Below are positions 53,794 to 62,592 of a stretch of 64,000 nt of DNA, piece by piece. This DNA comes from Sabulicella rubraurantiaca. GTDB taxonomy: Bacteria; Pseudomonadota; Alphaproteobacteria; Acetobacterales; Acetobacteraceae. A program made the translations under genes and the position numbers. The stretch covers positions 124,001 to 188,000 of the forward strand of contig NZ_JAFEUU010000003.1 of assembly GCF_017355885.1 (NCBI RefSeq), written 5' to 3'. Under the pieces are notes generated by a model that had not been told where the DNA came from, did not search any database, and saw nothing but the letters and a program-made list of their open reading frames with translations. Each line of letters begins with the position of its first letter. Position 1 is the stretch's first letter.

Positions 53794-55148
53794 TGCTGTC
53801 GCGGATCCAGTTCGCGGCGAACATCTCCTTCCACATCCTGTTCCCGGCCATCACCATCGCGCTGGGCTGGATCCTCCTCTTCCTGAAGCTGCGCTTCAAC
53901 GCGACCAAGGACGAGGCGTGGATGGACGCCTACAAGTTCTGGGTGAAGGTCTTTGCCCTCTCCTTCGCGATGGGTGTCGTCTCCGGCGTCACCATGTCCT
54001 TCCAGTTCGGCACCAACTGGCCGGGCTACATGGAGCGCGTGGGCAACATCGCCGGGCCGCTCCTCGCCTATGAGGTCATCACCGCCTTCTTCCTGGAGGC
54101 GACCTTCCTCGCCGTCATGCTGTTCGGCTACGGCCGCGTGCCCGACCGGCTGCATACGCTGGCGACCCTCCTCGTCGCGCTGGGCACGACCATGTCGGCC
54201 TTCTGGATCCTGGTGCTGAATTCCTGGATGCAGACCCCGGCGGGGTTCGAGATCCGCGGCGGCGTGGCCCATGCGACGGATTGGGCGGCGATCATCCTCA
54301 ACCCCTCCATGCCCTTTCGCGTCACGCACATGCTGCTCGCCTCCGGGCTTACGGCCTCCTTCCTGGTGGCGGGGCTGTCGGCCTATCGCTGGCTGCGCGG
54401 CGATGACAGCCCGGGCGTCATGCGGGCGATGCGCGTCGGCGTCTTCGTTGCTGCCACGCTGATCCCCCTGCAGATTCTGGCCGGCGACATGCACGGGTTG
54501 AACACGCTGCATCACCAGCCGCAGAAGGTGGCGGCGATGGAAGGCATCTGGGAGACGGAACGCGGTGCCGGGCTGCGCCTCTTCGCCTGGCCCGACGACG
54601 CGAACCGCACAAACCGCTACGCGGTCGAGGTGCCCTATCTCGGCTCGCTCATCCTCACCCATAGCTGGGAGGGCGAGATCCGCGGCCTCAACGAGTTCGC
54701 GGGCGAGCATCCGCCGATGCTGCCGGTCTTCCTCGCCTTCCGCGTGATGGTCGGCATGGGCGTGCTGATGCTGCTGGTTTCCTGGTGGGCCGCCTTCTCC
54801 TTCTGGCGGCGCGGGCGGGTGTCGCGCCCAGCGGCCTGGGCGCTCGCCGGCATGACCTTCTCTGGCTGGGTGGCGACGCTGGCCGGTTGGTACACGACGG
54901 AGATCGGGCGGCAGCCCTGGCTCGTCACCGGCATCCTCCGCACCGGCGAGGCCGCGGGGCCGGTCCCGGCTGGCACGGTGGCGACCTCGCTCGCTGCCTA
55001 TCTCGCGGTCTATGCCTTCCTGCTGCTCGCCTATGTCGGCACGTTGATGCATCTCGCCCGCCGTCCGGCGCTCACCGGTCCGGACGCGCCGGGCGAGCCG
55101 AAGCGCCCCGGCCTGCCCGCCGCGGCCACACTGGTTCCAGGGGAGTGA
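53781..55148 (+). CDS. cydA: Cytochrome bd-type ubiquinol oxidase subunit I (cyanide-insensitive type)
   Basis: 455 residues. SRIQFAANISFHILFPAITIALG has the heme b595 His ligand region (residue about 18), FGTNWPGYMERVGNIAGPLLAYEVITAFFLEATFLAVMLFG the conserved Glu pair, FRVTHMLLASG the His of heme b558 and EIGRQPWLVTGILRTGE the quinol-side motif. The Q-loop is short, which marks the CIO subtype, active at low cyanide sensitivity. Oxidises ubiquinol and reduces oxygen to water in the inner membrane. Overlaps the regulator gene, so it is co-transcribed. Confidence 0.95.
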   Translation: MDGVMLSRIQFAANISFHILFPAITIALGWILLFLKLRFNATKDEAWMDAYKFWVKVFALSFAMGVVSGVTMSFQFGTNWPGYMERVGNIAGPLLAYEVITAFFLEATFLAVMLFGYGRVPDRLHTLATLLVALGTTMSAFWILVLNSWMQTPAGFEIRGGVAHATDWAAIILNPSMPFRVTHMLLASGLTASFLVAGLSAYRWLRGDDSPGVMRAMRVGVFVAATLIPLQILAGDMHGLNTLHHQPQKVAAMEGIWETERGAGLRLFAWPDDANRTNRYAVEVPYLGSLILTHSWEGEIRGLNEFAGEHPPMLPVFLAFRVMVGMGVLMLLVSWWAAFSFWRRGRVSRPAAWALAGMTFSGWVATLAGWYTTEIGRQPWLVTGILRTGEAAGPVPAGTVATSLAAYLAVYAFLLLAYVGTLMHLARRPALTGPDAPGEPKRPGLPAAATLVPGE

Positions 55149-55153
55149 CGGGG

Positions 55154-56164
55154 ATGGAGACGCTGCCCGAGGGCGCCTGGCTGCCCATGGTCTTCGCGGG
55201 GCTGATGGGCCTCGCCATGCTGCTCTACGCCGTGCTCGACGGCTTCGACCTCGGCGTGGGCATCATGCTGCGCGCGGCCCCGGAGGAGGCGGAGCGCGAC
55301 CGCATGATCCACTCCATCGGCCCGTTCTGGGATGCGAACGAGACCTGGCTGGTGCTGGGCGTAGGGCTGCTGCTGGTCGCCTTCCCGCGGGCGCATGGCA
55401 TGATCCTCACCGCGCTCTACATCCCCGTGCTGCTGATGCTGGTGGGGCTGATCGCGCGCGGCGTCGCCTTCGAGTTCCGCACCAAGGCGCCAGAGGCGCA
55501 GAAGCCGCGCTGGGACCTCGCCTTCCAGGGCGGCTCGCTGCTTGCCGGCTTCTCGCAGGGCTGGATGCTCGGCGTCTATATCCTCGGCTTCGCCGAGGGC
55601 TGGGGGGCGCTGCTCTTCGCGCTGTTCTGCGGCGTCTTCATCTGCGCCGGCTACGCGCTGATCGGCGCCTCCTGGCTGGTGTGGCGCACGGAAGGCGCGC
55701 TGCAGGAGCGTGCGGTGCGCTGGGCGCGGATCGCGCTGATCCTGACCGGCATCGGCGTCGTCGCCGTGTCACTCGCCACGCCCTTCGCCTCGCCGCGCAT
55801 CATGGAGCGTTGGTTCTCCTTCCCGGAGATCCTCGGCCTCGCCCCCATCCCGGTGGCGACGGGGGCGCTGTTCCTGGTGGTGTTCCTGTCGCTGCGCCAC
55901 TTGCCGCGCCGCGACGCCGCGCTGGACTGGGTGCCCTTCGCCGCCACGGCGGGCATCTTCATCCTCTGCTTCCAGGGCCTCGCTTACTCCTTCTGGCCCT
56001 ATGTGGTGCCCGACCGCCTGACCATCTTCGAGGCCGCCTCGGCGCCCGAAAGCCTGCTGATCATCCTGGTCGGCACGCTGGTCGTGCTGCCGGTCATCAT
56101 CGCCTACACCGTGCTGGTGTGGCGCTGGTTCGGCGGCAAGGCGCAGGCGCTGAAGTATTACTGA
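55154..56164 (+). CDS. cydB: Cytochrome bd-type ubiquinol oxidase subunit II
   Basis: 336 residues from ATG 55154, five bases after cydA. MVFAGLMGLAMLLYAVLDGFDLGVGIML, FWDANETWLVLGVGLLLVAFP and SWLVWRTEGALQERAVRWAR give eight to nine helices of CydB, the membrane partner of CydA. No cydX-like small gene is visible after it; the insertion sequence begins eight bases beyond the stop. Confidence 0.94.
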   Translation: METLPEGAWLPMVFAGLMGLAMLLYAVLDGFDLGVGIMLRAAPEEAERDRMIHSIGPFWDANETWLVLGVGLLLVAFPRAHGMILTALYIPVLLMLVGLIARGVAFEFRTKAPEAQKPRWDLAFQGGSLLAGFSQGWMLGVYILGFAEGWGALLFALFCGVFICAGYALIGASWLVWRTEGALQERAVRWARIALILTGIGVVAVSLATPFASPRIMERWFSFPEILGLAPIPVATGALFLVVFLSLRHLPRRDAALDWVPFAATAGIFILCFQGLAYSFWPYVVPDRLTIFEAASAPESLLIILVGTLVVLPVIIAYTVLVWRWFGGKAQALKYY

Positions 56165-56172
56165 CCGTTCTC

Positions 56173-56417
56173 TAATCGGGGCATCCAGGTCAAGCGCCGG
56201 AGTAGAGGCTGGCCGCCGCCGGGGTCATGGTTCTCTTCGGGGTCGGTGTGATCCGCCCCATGATGGGGGTCAGGGGTGGGGCGCCGCGATGTCTGAGGCG
56301 GCCTGATCCGCCGGTTTCCGTCGGACCGACCAACGGTCACTGCGCGGTCGCCTCCACCCACCGTCCCGGCAGAGACAGCCTCTCCGCCGGAGCGGAGCCT
56401 GGATGGTGGCGCGCGGG
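56173..56417 (-). ncRNA. Putative bridge-RNA region of the IS element
   Basis: Non-coding end downstream of the transposase, where IS1111-group elements encode their guide (bridge) RNA. It contains CCCCA-TGA-TGGGG (about 56256-56268) and other paired stretches. Two short stretches equal the insertion flanks: GTTCTCT (56230-56236) matches the sequence spanning the left junction (56167-56173), and CCCCATG (56256-56262) matches the right flank (57530-57536). Matches are only seven bases long, so guide assignment is tentative. Confidence 0.4.
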
Positions 56418-57452
56418 TCAGGCCATCTTGGCCTCCTCGCGCGTCCACCAGAACTCGCTGCCGTCCACCCAGATGCAGCGGAGAATGACGGCGATCTTAC
56501 GGGCGACCGCAACGCGCGCCTTCTTGGCGCCGATCCGCTGCACCAGGCGGGTGCCCCATGCCTTGAGCGGCGAGAACCGCTGCACCTTCGTCAGCAGCAC
56601 ATTGGCTGCTTCGTACAGGCAGGTGCGGGTGAAGGCGTTGCCGCACTTCGAGACGCGCCCATGCCGGTCGACCTCGCCGGACTGGTAGCGCGTCGGCGTC
56701 AGCCCGAGATAGGGACCGACATCGCGAGCATGTTTGAAGCGCTCCGGCTCATCGATGGTGAAGAGGAAGGCCAATGCGGTGATCGGTCCGACACCGGGCA
56801 CGGTCATGAACCGCTTGAGGACGGGCTCGCTGCGCACGACGTGGCGGATGTCGCGGTCCAGCGCGGCAATCTGGACGGCGACCTGCCGCCGCACTTCGGC
56901 GAGCTTGGCCACCAAGCCGCTGATGGTCGGGTTGCCCTCCGCCAGTGCCTCGGCGCGGCGGATGAGGGCATCGGTGTTCCCTGGCCCGAGGATCAGGCCG
57001 AAGGTCTTCAACAGGCCGCGGATCTGCCCATCAAGGTCAACGCGGATCCCCACCAGACGACGCCGGGCTGCGAGCAGCGCCAGGTGCTCGTGTGCGGTGA
57101 AGCTCTTGGCGGTGACGGCGCGATACCATCCGATCCGGAGCATCTCGGCCAAGCCGCGGGCATCGCTGCGGTCTGATTTGGTCGGCCGCATCGAGAGCGC
57201 GGCATTGGCATGTCGCGCGTCCATCAGCACCACCGGCAGATCGGCCTTTTTCAGGGCATGGTACAGCCAAGGAGAGGTGGCGCCGGTCTCAAGGCCCACG
57301 CGTGCAGCCTGCGGCGCCTTGCTGCGGATGAGGCTGATCAGGACCGCAGGCTCGGCCACGACCTTGCCTTCGAAGGTCACGGCTCCCTTCGTGTCGATGA
57401 CGCAGACGCTGACCTCCTTCAGCGAAACGTCGAGCGCGACATACTGCTCCAT
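56418..57452 (-). CDS. IS110-family transposase (DEDD recombinase)
   Basis: 344 residues from ATG 57452. N-terminal DEDD RuvC-like site: D8 (ALDVS), E55 (GLETGAT), D94 and D97 (TKSDRSDARG). C-terminal transposase-20 domain with MTVPGVGPITALAFLFTI and SKCGNAFTRTCLYEAA, including the Ser proposed for strand joining. The reading frame is intact, so the copy may be active. Codon use is slightly less GC-rich than the neighbours. Confidence 0.93.
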   Translation of the reverse strand: MEQYVALDVSLKEVSVCVIDTKGAVTFEGKVVAEPAVLISLIRSKAPQAARVGLETGATSPWLYHALKKADLPVVLMDARHANAALSMRPTKSDRSDARGLAEMLRIGWYRAVTAKSFTAHEHLALLAARRRLVGIRVDLDGQIRGLLKTFGLILGPGNTDALIRRAEALAEGNPTISGLVAKLAEVRRQVAVQIAALDRDIRHVVRSEPVLKRFMTVPGVGPITALAFLFTIDEPERFKHARDVGPYLGLTPTRYQSGEVDRHGRVSKCGNAFTRTCLYEAANVLLTKVQRFSPLKAWGTRLVQRIGAKKARVAVARKIAVILRCIWVDGSEFWWTREEAKMA

Positions 57453-57539
57453 GGCGGCTTCTCCCAAGATGGCATGCCCGGAGCTGATCCTAGCAAGCCG
57501 GGCATCGGGGAGGCGGCCCGCCCCGATTACCCCATGTCT

Positions 57540-58472
57540 TCAGGTCGTGGGCGATCCCTGGCCCACGTCCCTCGAACCGGCGCGGAGGGTGACGCGGCCC
57601 TCAGGCAACGGGATGAACTCCTTCTCGTCATCCGCCACCGCGCCGAAGCGCCCGTCCTTCCAGTCACTCTTCGCCTGCTCGATACGGTCGCGCGATGAGG
57701 AGACGAAGTTCCAGAAGATGTAGCGCGGCCCGTCCATCGCCGCGCCGCCCAGCAGCAGCACCCGCGCCCCCTCCGGCCCGGCATGGAGCGAGAGACGGTC
57801 GCCCGCGCGGAACACGAGGAGCCGCCCGGCCTCCCATTCCTGGTCCGTGATGCGGACCGTTCCCGAAACCAGGTAGGCCGCGCGCTCCTCGTGCCCATCG
57901 GGCAAGGGCACGGCGGCGCCGGGCGCCAGGATCACGTCGGCGTAGAAGAGCGGCGAGGACACGGCGACCGGCGCGCGCAGCCCCCAGCCTTCCCCGGCGA
58001 CGAGGCGCAGCGCCATGCCGCCATCCTCGACGAAGGGCAGGGCATCGGCGCCGTGGTGGAAGAAGGCGGGGTCCACCTCCTCCGCATCCTTCGGCAGCGC
58101 CACCCAGGACTGGATGCCGAAGAGCCGGTTCACCTGGCCGCGCTTCGCCTCGTCCGTGCGTTCGCTATGGGCGATGCCGCGCCCGGCGGTCATCCAGTTC
58201 ACCTCGCCGGGGCGGATGGGCTGGCGCACGCCGAGCGTGTCGCGGTGCAGGATCTCGCCTTCGTAGAGATAGGTGAGGGTGGACAGGCCGATATGCGGGT
58301 GCGGCCGCACGTCCAGCCCCTTGCCCGAGAGGAACTCTCCCGGCCCCATCTGGTCCAGGAAGATGAAGGGGCCGACCATCTGCCGCTCACGCGAGGGCAG
58401 GGCACGCCGCACCTCGAAGCCGCCGACATCGTGGGCGCGGGGCAGGATGACCGTCTCGGGTCCAGGGGTCAT
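57540..58472 (-). CDS. Pirin-family protein
   Basis: 310 residues from ATG 58472. Bicupin: RPHPHIGLSTLTYLYEGEILHRDTLGVRQPIRPGEVNWMTAGRGIAHSE contains the N-terminal metal site (two His of HPHIG, and His of AHSE); C-terminal cupin ILAPGAAVPLPDGHEERAAYLVSGTVRI. Pirins include quercetinase-like dioxygenases and redox regulators; the role here is unknown. The stop lies only 11 bases from the inserted IS element. Confidence 0.92.
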   Translation of the reverse strand: MTPGPETVILPRAHDVGGFEVRRALPSRERQMVGPFIFLDQMGPGEFLSGKGLDVRPHPHIGLSTLTYLYEGEILHRDTLGVRQPIRPGEVNWMTAGRGIAHSERTDEAKRGQVNRLFGIQSWVALPKDAEEVDPAFFHHGADALPFVEDGGMALRLVAGEGWGLRAPVAVSSPLFYADVILAPGAAVPLPDGHEERAAYLVSGTVRITDQEWEAGRLLVFRAGDRLSLHAGPEGARVLLLGGAAMDGPRYIFWNFVSSSRDRIEQAKSDWKDGRFGAVADDEKEFIPLPEGRVTLRAGSRDVGQGSPTT

Positions 58473-58564
58473 GGCGGGGCTCCTTCGTTGCAAGATGTAG
58501 GGAGTGTCATCTTTTTCGCGAGGCCTGCGTTGTGCCGGGGAACAACCCTGACCGGAGGGCATCC

Positions 58565-59464
58565 TTGCACGACGACCCGCTGGCCATTTTCCTGGCCCGC
58601 TCCGCCTTCCGCGAGGCAGGGGCAGTCATCACCGACCTCGACGGCACGGCGCTGGACGAGTGGGAAGGGCGCATCCGCGTCCATCCCGAGGTGGAGTTCG
58701 GGCTGAAGCGCCTCGCCGAGTTGGGGCGGCCCGTGGCGATCAACACGCTGCGCTTCCCGCTGAACGTGGTGCGGACCTTCGGCCGCGCCTGGTCCTCCAT
58801 CACGGACGAGCCCTTGCCCTTCGTGTCGCTGAACGGCGCCCAGACCGGTCTCCTCCTCCCTGGCCCGGGCGACACGGTGGTGTTCGACGAGCTCGACGCC
58901 GTTCCTGTCACCCCCGCCGAGGTGGCGGAGGTGCTGGAGGGGGTGGAGGGACTTGTCGCCGGCGGAGTGGAGGAGCTGCTCGTCTTCTTCTACGGGCGCG
59001 ACTGGCAGCTGGGCGAGCGCATCTGGGCGCCGGGCGAGGCGGGGGCTGAGGCGGCACGGGATCGCTACCGCTCCGCTTCGGAGGTGTTCCACGGCCCGGT
59101 GGAGGCGCTGCGGCGGCGGCTGGCGGCGGAGGAGGTGCTGATGATCTTCCTCCTCGTCTCCATCCCGGAGGACAAGCGCATGGCCTATCAGCATGCGCGG
59201 CCCTCCTCCTTCGTCACGCATCGCGGGGTGGACAAGCTGGACGGGGCGCGGCGCCTTGCCGATCGCCTGGGCTTCTCCCTGCCGGACTCCGTGGGCTGCG
59301 GCGACACGCCCATGGACGCCTTCCTCGCCGGATGCGGCCTCGCCGTGCAGGTCGGGCCGCAGGCGCTGGAGCACAAGGGCGTCCACGCCACGCTGCGCGT
59401 GCCCGACCCGGCCGGGCTGGGCGCGCTGCTGCGCCGCCTCTCGGCCGAGGGCGGCGCTTCGTGA
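58565..59464 (+). CDS. HAD-IIB phosphatase (mannosyl-3-phosphoglycerate-phosphatase-like)
   Basis: 299 residues from TTG 58565, chosen because GGAGG sits six bases upstream; GTG 58532 is the alternative. Motif I VITDLDGTALDEW (D24, D26), motif II IATNT-like AINTLRF, a cap domain, motif III Lys in GVDKLDGARRLAD and motif IV GCGDTPMDAFLAG. The nearest family is phosphatases of phosphoglycerate-type sugar esters. Ends overlap the kinase gene (GTGA), so the two are coupled. Confidence 0.82.
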   Translation: MHDDPLAIFLARSAFREAGAVITDLDGTALDEWEGRIRVHPEVEFGLKRLAELGRPVAINTLRFPLNVVRTFGRAWSSITDEPLPFVSLNGAQTGLLLPGPGDTVVFDELDAVPVTPAEVAEVLEGVEGLVAGGVEELLVFFYGRDWQLGERIWAPGEAGAEAARDRYRSASEVFHGPVEALRRRLAAEEVLMIFLLVSIPEDKRMAYQHARPSSFVTHRGVDKLDGARRLADRLGFSLPDSVGCGDTPMDAFLAGCGLAVQVGPQALEHKGVHATLRVPDPAGLGALLRRLSAEGGAS

Positions 59465-60375
59465 ATCTCGACGCGCGTGCTGCCCGCCGCCATGCCGGCG
59501 CCATCCTGCGCCGCCTGCTGGGCCGCAACCCGACGCGGGTGGAGCGGCTGGGCGGCGGGCTGAGCAACCACGTCTTCGCCGCCCGCATGGGGCGCGACCA
59601 GCTCGTGCTGCGCCTCAACCCCGAGCCGGGGAAGGTGAAGGACTTCCTGAAGGAGCAATGGGCGATGGCCCAGGCGCGCGAGGCCGGCGTGCCCGTGCCC
59701 GAGGTGCTGGAGGTCGGCGCCGCCCCCTTGCCCTTCATGGTGCTGAAATCCGTGCCCGGCGACATGGCCATCCACCATCCGGAGCGGCGCGGCGTGCTGG
59801 AGGCGCTGGGCCGCAACGCACGGCTCATCCACGGCATCCGCACCGAAGGCTTCGGCCAGACCTTCGACTGGTCGCACAACCGCCTGTCCCGTCGGGACAC
59901 TTGGCGCGACTACCTCCGGCGCGAATATCGCGGGGCGGAACGGCTCGCGCTGCTGCGCCGCCACGCCATGCTGCCCGTCGCCACGGCCCGCAAGCTGCGG
60001 CAGACGCTGGAGGCGTTGGAGAAGATGGAGGTGCAGCCGTCGCTGAACCACGGCGACCTGCGGCTGAAGAACGTCATCGTCAGCGGCGGGGGCGAGATCC
60101 GCGCCATCCTGGACTGGGAGTTCTGCACCTCCCATGCCGCGCCGTGGTGGGATCTGTCCCTGGCCCTGCACGACCTGTCGGTGGATGCGAAGGAGGCGCT
60201 GCTGCGCGGCTACGGCATGGGGCCCGCCGAGCTTCGCGAGGCAGCGCCGGTGCTGCGCCTGTTCAACACGCTGAACTACGCCCAGGCGGTCGAGCACGCC
60301 GCTTCGTTGCGGGACGACGTCGCGCTGGAATGGCTGCGTGCCCGGCTGCACGGGGCGCTCGACCTCTACGTGTAA
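59461..60375 (+). CDS. APH-fold phosphotransferase
   Basis: 304 residues from GTG 59461 (overlap with the phosphatase stop). N-lobe with VERLGGGLSNHVFAAR nucleotide loop, the catalytic loop LNHGDLRLKN (H197, D199, N204) and the metal Asp in AILDWEF (D218). It is of the choline/aminoglycoside-kinase type; the substrate is probably a small alcohol or sugar and not necessarily an antibiotic. Translational coupling to the HAD phosphatase suggests they act on the same compound. Confidence 0.82.
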   Translation: MNLDARAARRHAGAILRRLLGRNPTRVERLGGGLSNHVFAARMGRDQLVLRLNPEPGKVKDFLKEQWAMAQAREAGVPVPEVLEVGAAPLPFMVLKSVPGDMAIHHPERRGVLEALGRNARLIHGIRTEGFGQTFDWSHNRLSRRDTWRDYLRREYRGAERLALLRRHAMLPVATARKLRQTLEALEKMEVQPSLNHGDLRLKNVIVSGGGEIRAILDWEFCTSHAAPWWDLSLALHDLSVDAKEALLRGYGMGPAELREAAPVLRLFNTLNYAQAVEHAASLRDDVALEWLRARLHGALDLYV

Positions 60376-60445
60376 CGGGTCATTCCGCAACTCTTCATCT
60401 TGCCTTGCGTCTCATCCCGGTGTTTGGGTTTTTCCCGGGGCGCAT

Positions 60446-61372
60446 ATGGATCGCGAGGCGACAGAAACGGCAGCACAGGGGGCGCCTCTCAAGGCGACGC
60501 CCTTCGACCTGGAGCTGCTCCGCCTGGCCGTCGACGAGACGGGATGCAACTTCGCCGTCTTCGACCGGGATCGCTACCTCATCGCCTATAGCCGCTCCTA
60601 TGCGGAGCTGCACCGCGACGCCTTTGCCAGGCTGACGCCGCCGCTGCGCTATGACGACCTCATGCGAGTCACCCTTTCCCTGACGCGTCCCGGCGAAGAT
60701 ATCGAGGAAGCGCTGAAGGCAGCGATCCGCGCCCATGAGCAGGGGAATGGCGCCTATGAGCGGCGCTACCCGGATGGGCGCTGGATGCGAGTGGTCAAGC
60801 GCACCCTGCCGAGCGGCCATGTCGCCGGCTTCGCCCTCGACATCACGGAACTCAAGCTCGCCCAGGTCGCGGCGGAGCAGCTGGCCATCGAGGATCCGCT
60901 GACCCACCTGCCCAACCGCCGCGGCTTCCATGCGCTGTTCTCGCACGCTCTCGGGACGGGGCAGGGCGGGGTGCTGCTGCTGGTGGACCTCGACCGCTTC
61001 AAGGCGGTGAATGACGGCCAGGGCCATGCGGCGGGCGATGCCGTGCTGGCCGAGGTCGCGCGCCGCATGCGCGCCTCGGTGCGCGCCGGCGACGTGGTGT
61101 GCCGCCTGGGCGGGGACGAGTTCGCGCTCCTCTGCTCAGGGATGATGGATGGCGAGGCGCTCGAGCTCGGCCGCCGCCTGGTTTCCCTGCTGGAACGGCC
61201 CTTCCCCCTGGGCGAGGGGCGCGAGGCGCGGATCGGCGCCAGCATCGGCGTGGCGCGGCTGGCCGGCGCCGCCGGAATGGAGGAGGTGCTGCGCCGCGCC
61301 GACCGCGCCCTCTACCAGGCCAAGGCAGCAGGGCGGGGCTGCGTGCGCGCTGACGACACGCCGGAGCCCTAG
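60446..61372 (+). CDS. PAS-GGDEF diguanylate cyclase
   Basis: 308 residues. N-terminal PAS domain (about 20-140: LRLAVDETGCNFAVFDRDRYLIAYSRSYAEL) with WMRVVKRTLPSGHVAGFALDITE, then GGDEF domain (about 148-305): EDPLTHLPNRRGF, DLDRFKAVND, active GGDEF (222-226) and inhibitory RAGD (213-216). Cytosolic, cyclic-di-GMP synthesis with a sensed signal and product feedback. It is the second cyclase in the window. Confidence 0.92.
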   Translation: MDREATETAAQGAPLKATPFDLELLRLAVDETGCNFAVFDRDRYLIAYSRSYAELHRDAFARLTPPLRYDDLMRVTLSLTRPGEDIEEALKAAIRAHEQGNGAYERRYPDGRWMRVVKRTLPSGHVAGFALDITELKLAQVAAEQLAIEDPLTHLPNRRGFHALFSHALGTGQGGVLLLVDLDRFKAVNDGQGHAAGDAVLAEVARRMRASVRAGDVVCRLGGDEFALLCSGMMDGEALELGRRLVSLLERPFPLGEGREARIGASIGVARLAGAAGMEEVLRRADRALYQAKAAGRGCVRADDTPEP

Positions 61373-62592
61373 CGCCGGGCAGGCGGAACGCTGAGCGCCG
61401 CGACCTCCTCTGGCCCCGCGCCCAGCTCCCCGAGGATAGCCGTCGTGTCCTCGCCCAGCCGGGGGGCCAGGCGGCGCACGGTACCAGGCGTGCCGGAGAG
61501 GCGGGGCGTGGGCGCGTGCATCACCACCTCGCGCTCCCCTTCCTTCGCCCGGACATAGACGCCGCGCCCGGCGATATGCGGATCGGCGAGGAGTTCCGCC
61601 GGCCCCAGGATCGGCCCGACCGTGACGCCCTCCGCCCGGAACAGAGCGAGGCAGGCTTCCTGCGTCATGCTGCCGATGAAGCGGTCGAGAATGGCGTCCA
61701 CCTCCGCATCATGGGCCAGCCGCGCGGCGTTGTCGGCGAAGCGCGGATCCTCGATCAGCGCCGCTTGGCCGATCGCCGCGAAGATGCGGCGCGCCATGGC
61801 CTCGGTGGAGCCCGACAACGACACCCAGAGCCCGTCGGCGCAGCGATACACCCCGCGCGGCGAGGCGATCTTGGCGATACGCGGCGCATCTCCCAGCGCG
61901 GCGCGGTTGGTGACGTCCGGCCCCATGATGGAGGCCATGGGCTCCAGCAGGGACAAGTCCACTACCTGCCCGCGCCCGCCACGCACCTCCACCTCGCGCA
62001 GCGCGGCCGCGACGGCGAAGGCGCCGGACAGCCCCGTCACCATGTCGGCCAGGGCCATGTTGGGCAGTTCCGGCGTGCCGTCCGGCCGGGCATGGCGATG
62101 GGCGAAGCCGCTGAACCCTTCCACCAGGCTGCCGAAGCCCGGCAGTTCCCGGTAGGGGCCGGTCTGCCCCCAGCCGGAGATGCGGACGATGACGAGGCCC
62201 GGATTTTCGGCGTGCAGCGCCTCGGGCGCCAGACCCATCGCCTCCAGCGTGCCCGGGCGGAAGCTTTCCACCAGCACCTGCGCCGTGCTGACGAGACGGC
62301 GCAGCCAGCGCCCCGCCTCCGGGTCGCGCAGGTCGAGGGCAAGGCTGCGCTTGTTGCGGCCATAGGCCTGCCACCAGCCATCGAAACCGCCCGGATGGTC
62401 CGGGTGCCGCTCCCGCCAGGCGCGCAGCGTGTCCCCGGCGCCCGCCGGCTCGACCTTGATCACCTCCGCGCCGAAATCCGCCAGCTGCAGCGTCAGCATG
62501 TTGCCGGCGACGAGGCGCGACAGGTCCACGACCCGCACCCCGGAGAGCGGGCCGGTGCGCGACGGATCGGGATGGACGACCGGCAGGCTCAT
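61369..62592 (-). CDS. CaiB/BaiF-type acyl-CoA transferase
   Basis: 407 residues. LSGVRVVDLSRLVAGNMLTLQLADFGAEVIKVE at the N-terminus and RPGTLEAMGLAPEALHAENPGLVIVRISGWGQTGPY are the class III CoA-transferase pattern, with the catalytic Asp in NMALADMVTGLSGAF. It moves CoA between acids such as a carboxylate and its CoA thioester. Its end overlaps the GGDEF gene by four bases on the other strand. Confidence 0.9.
   Translation of the reverse strand: MSLPVVHPDPSRTGPLSGVRVVDLSRLVAGNMLTLQLADFGAEVIKVEPAGAGDTLRAWRERHPDHPGGFDGWWQAYGRNKRSLALDLRDPEAGRWLRRLVSTAQVLVESFRPGTLEAMGLAPEALHAENPGLVIVRISGWGQTGPYRELPGFGSLVEGFSGFAHRHARPDGTPELPNMALADMVTGLSGAFAVAAALREVEVRGGRGQVVDLSLLEPMASIMGPDVTNRAALGDAPRIAKIASPRGVYRCADGLWVSLSGSTEAMARRIFAAIGQAALIEDPRFADNAARLAHDAEVDAILDRFIGSMTQEACLALFRAEGVTVGPILGPAELLADPHIAGRGVYVRAKEGEREVVMHAPTPRLSGTPGTVRRLAPRLGEDTTAILGELGAGPEEVAALSVPPARR

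Larger units (their letters stand above)
56173..57529. mobile_element. IS110/IS1111-type insertion sequence
   Basis: 1,357 bp bounded by a 10-bp exact inverted repeat: TAATCGGGGC (56173-56182) and GCCCCGATTA (57520-57529). It holds one leftward transposase gene, a 245-base non-coding segment after the gene (56173-56417) and 77 bases before it. The inverted repeats and the long non-coding region downstream of the recombinase fit the IS1111 group. No obvious target-site duplication. It fills an otherwise 18-base gap between the convergent cydB and pirin genes. Confidence 0.8.
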
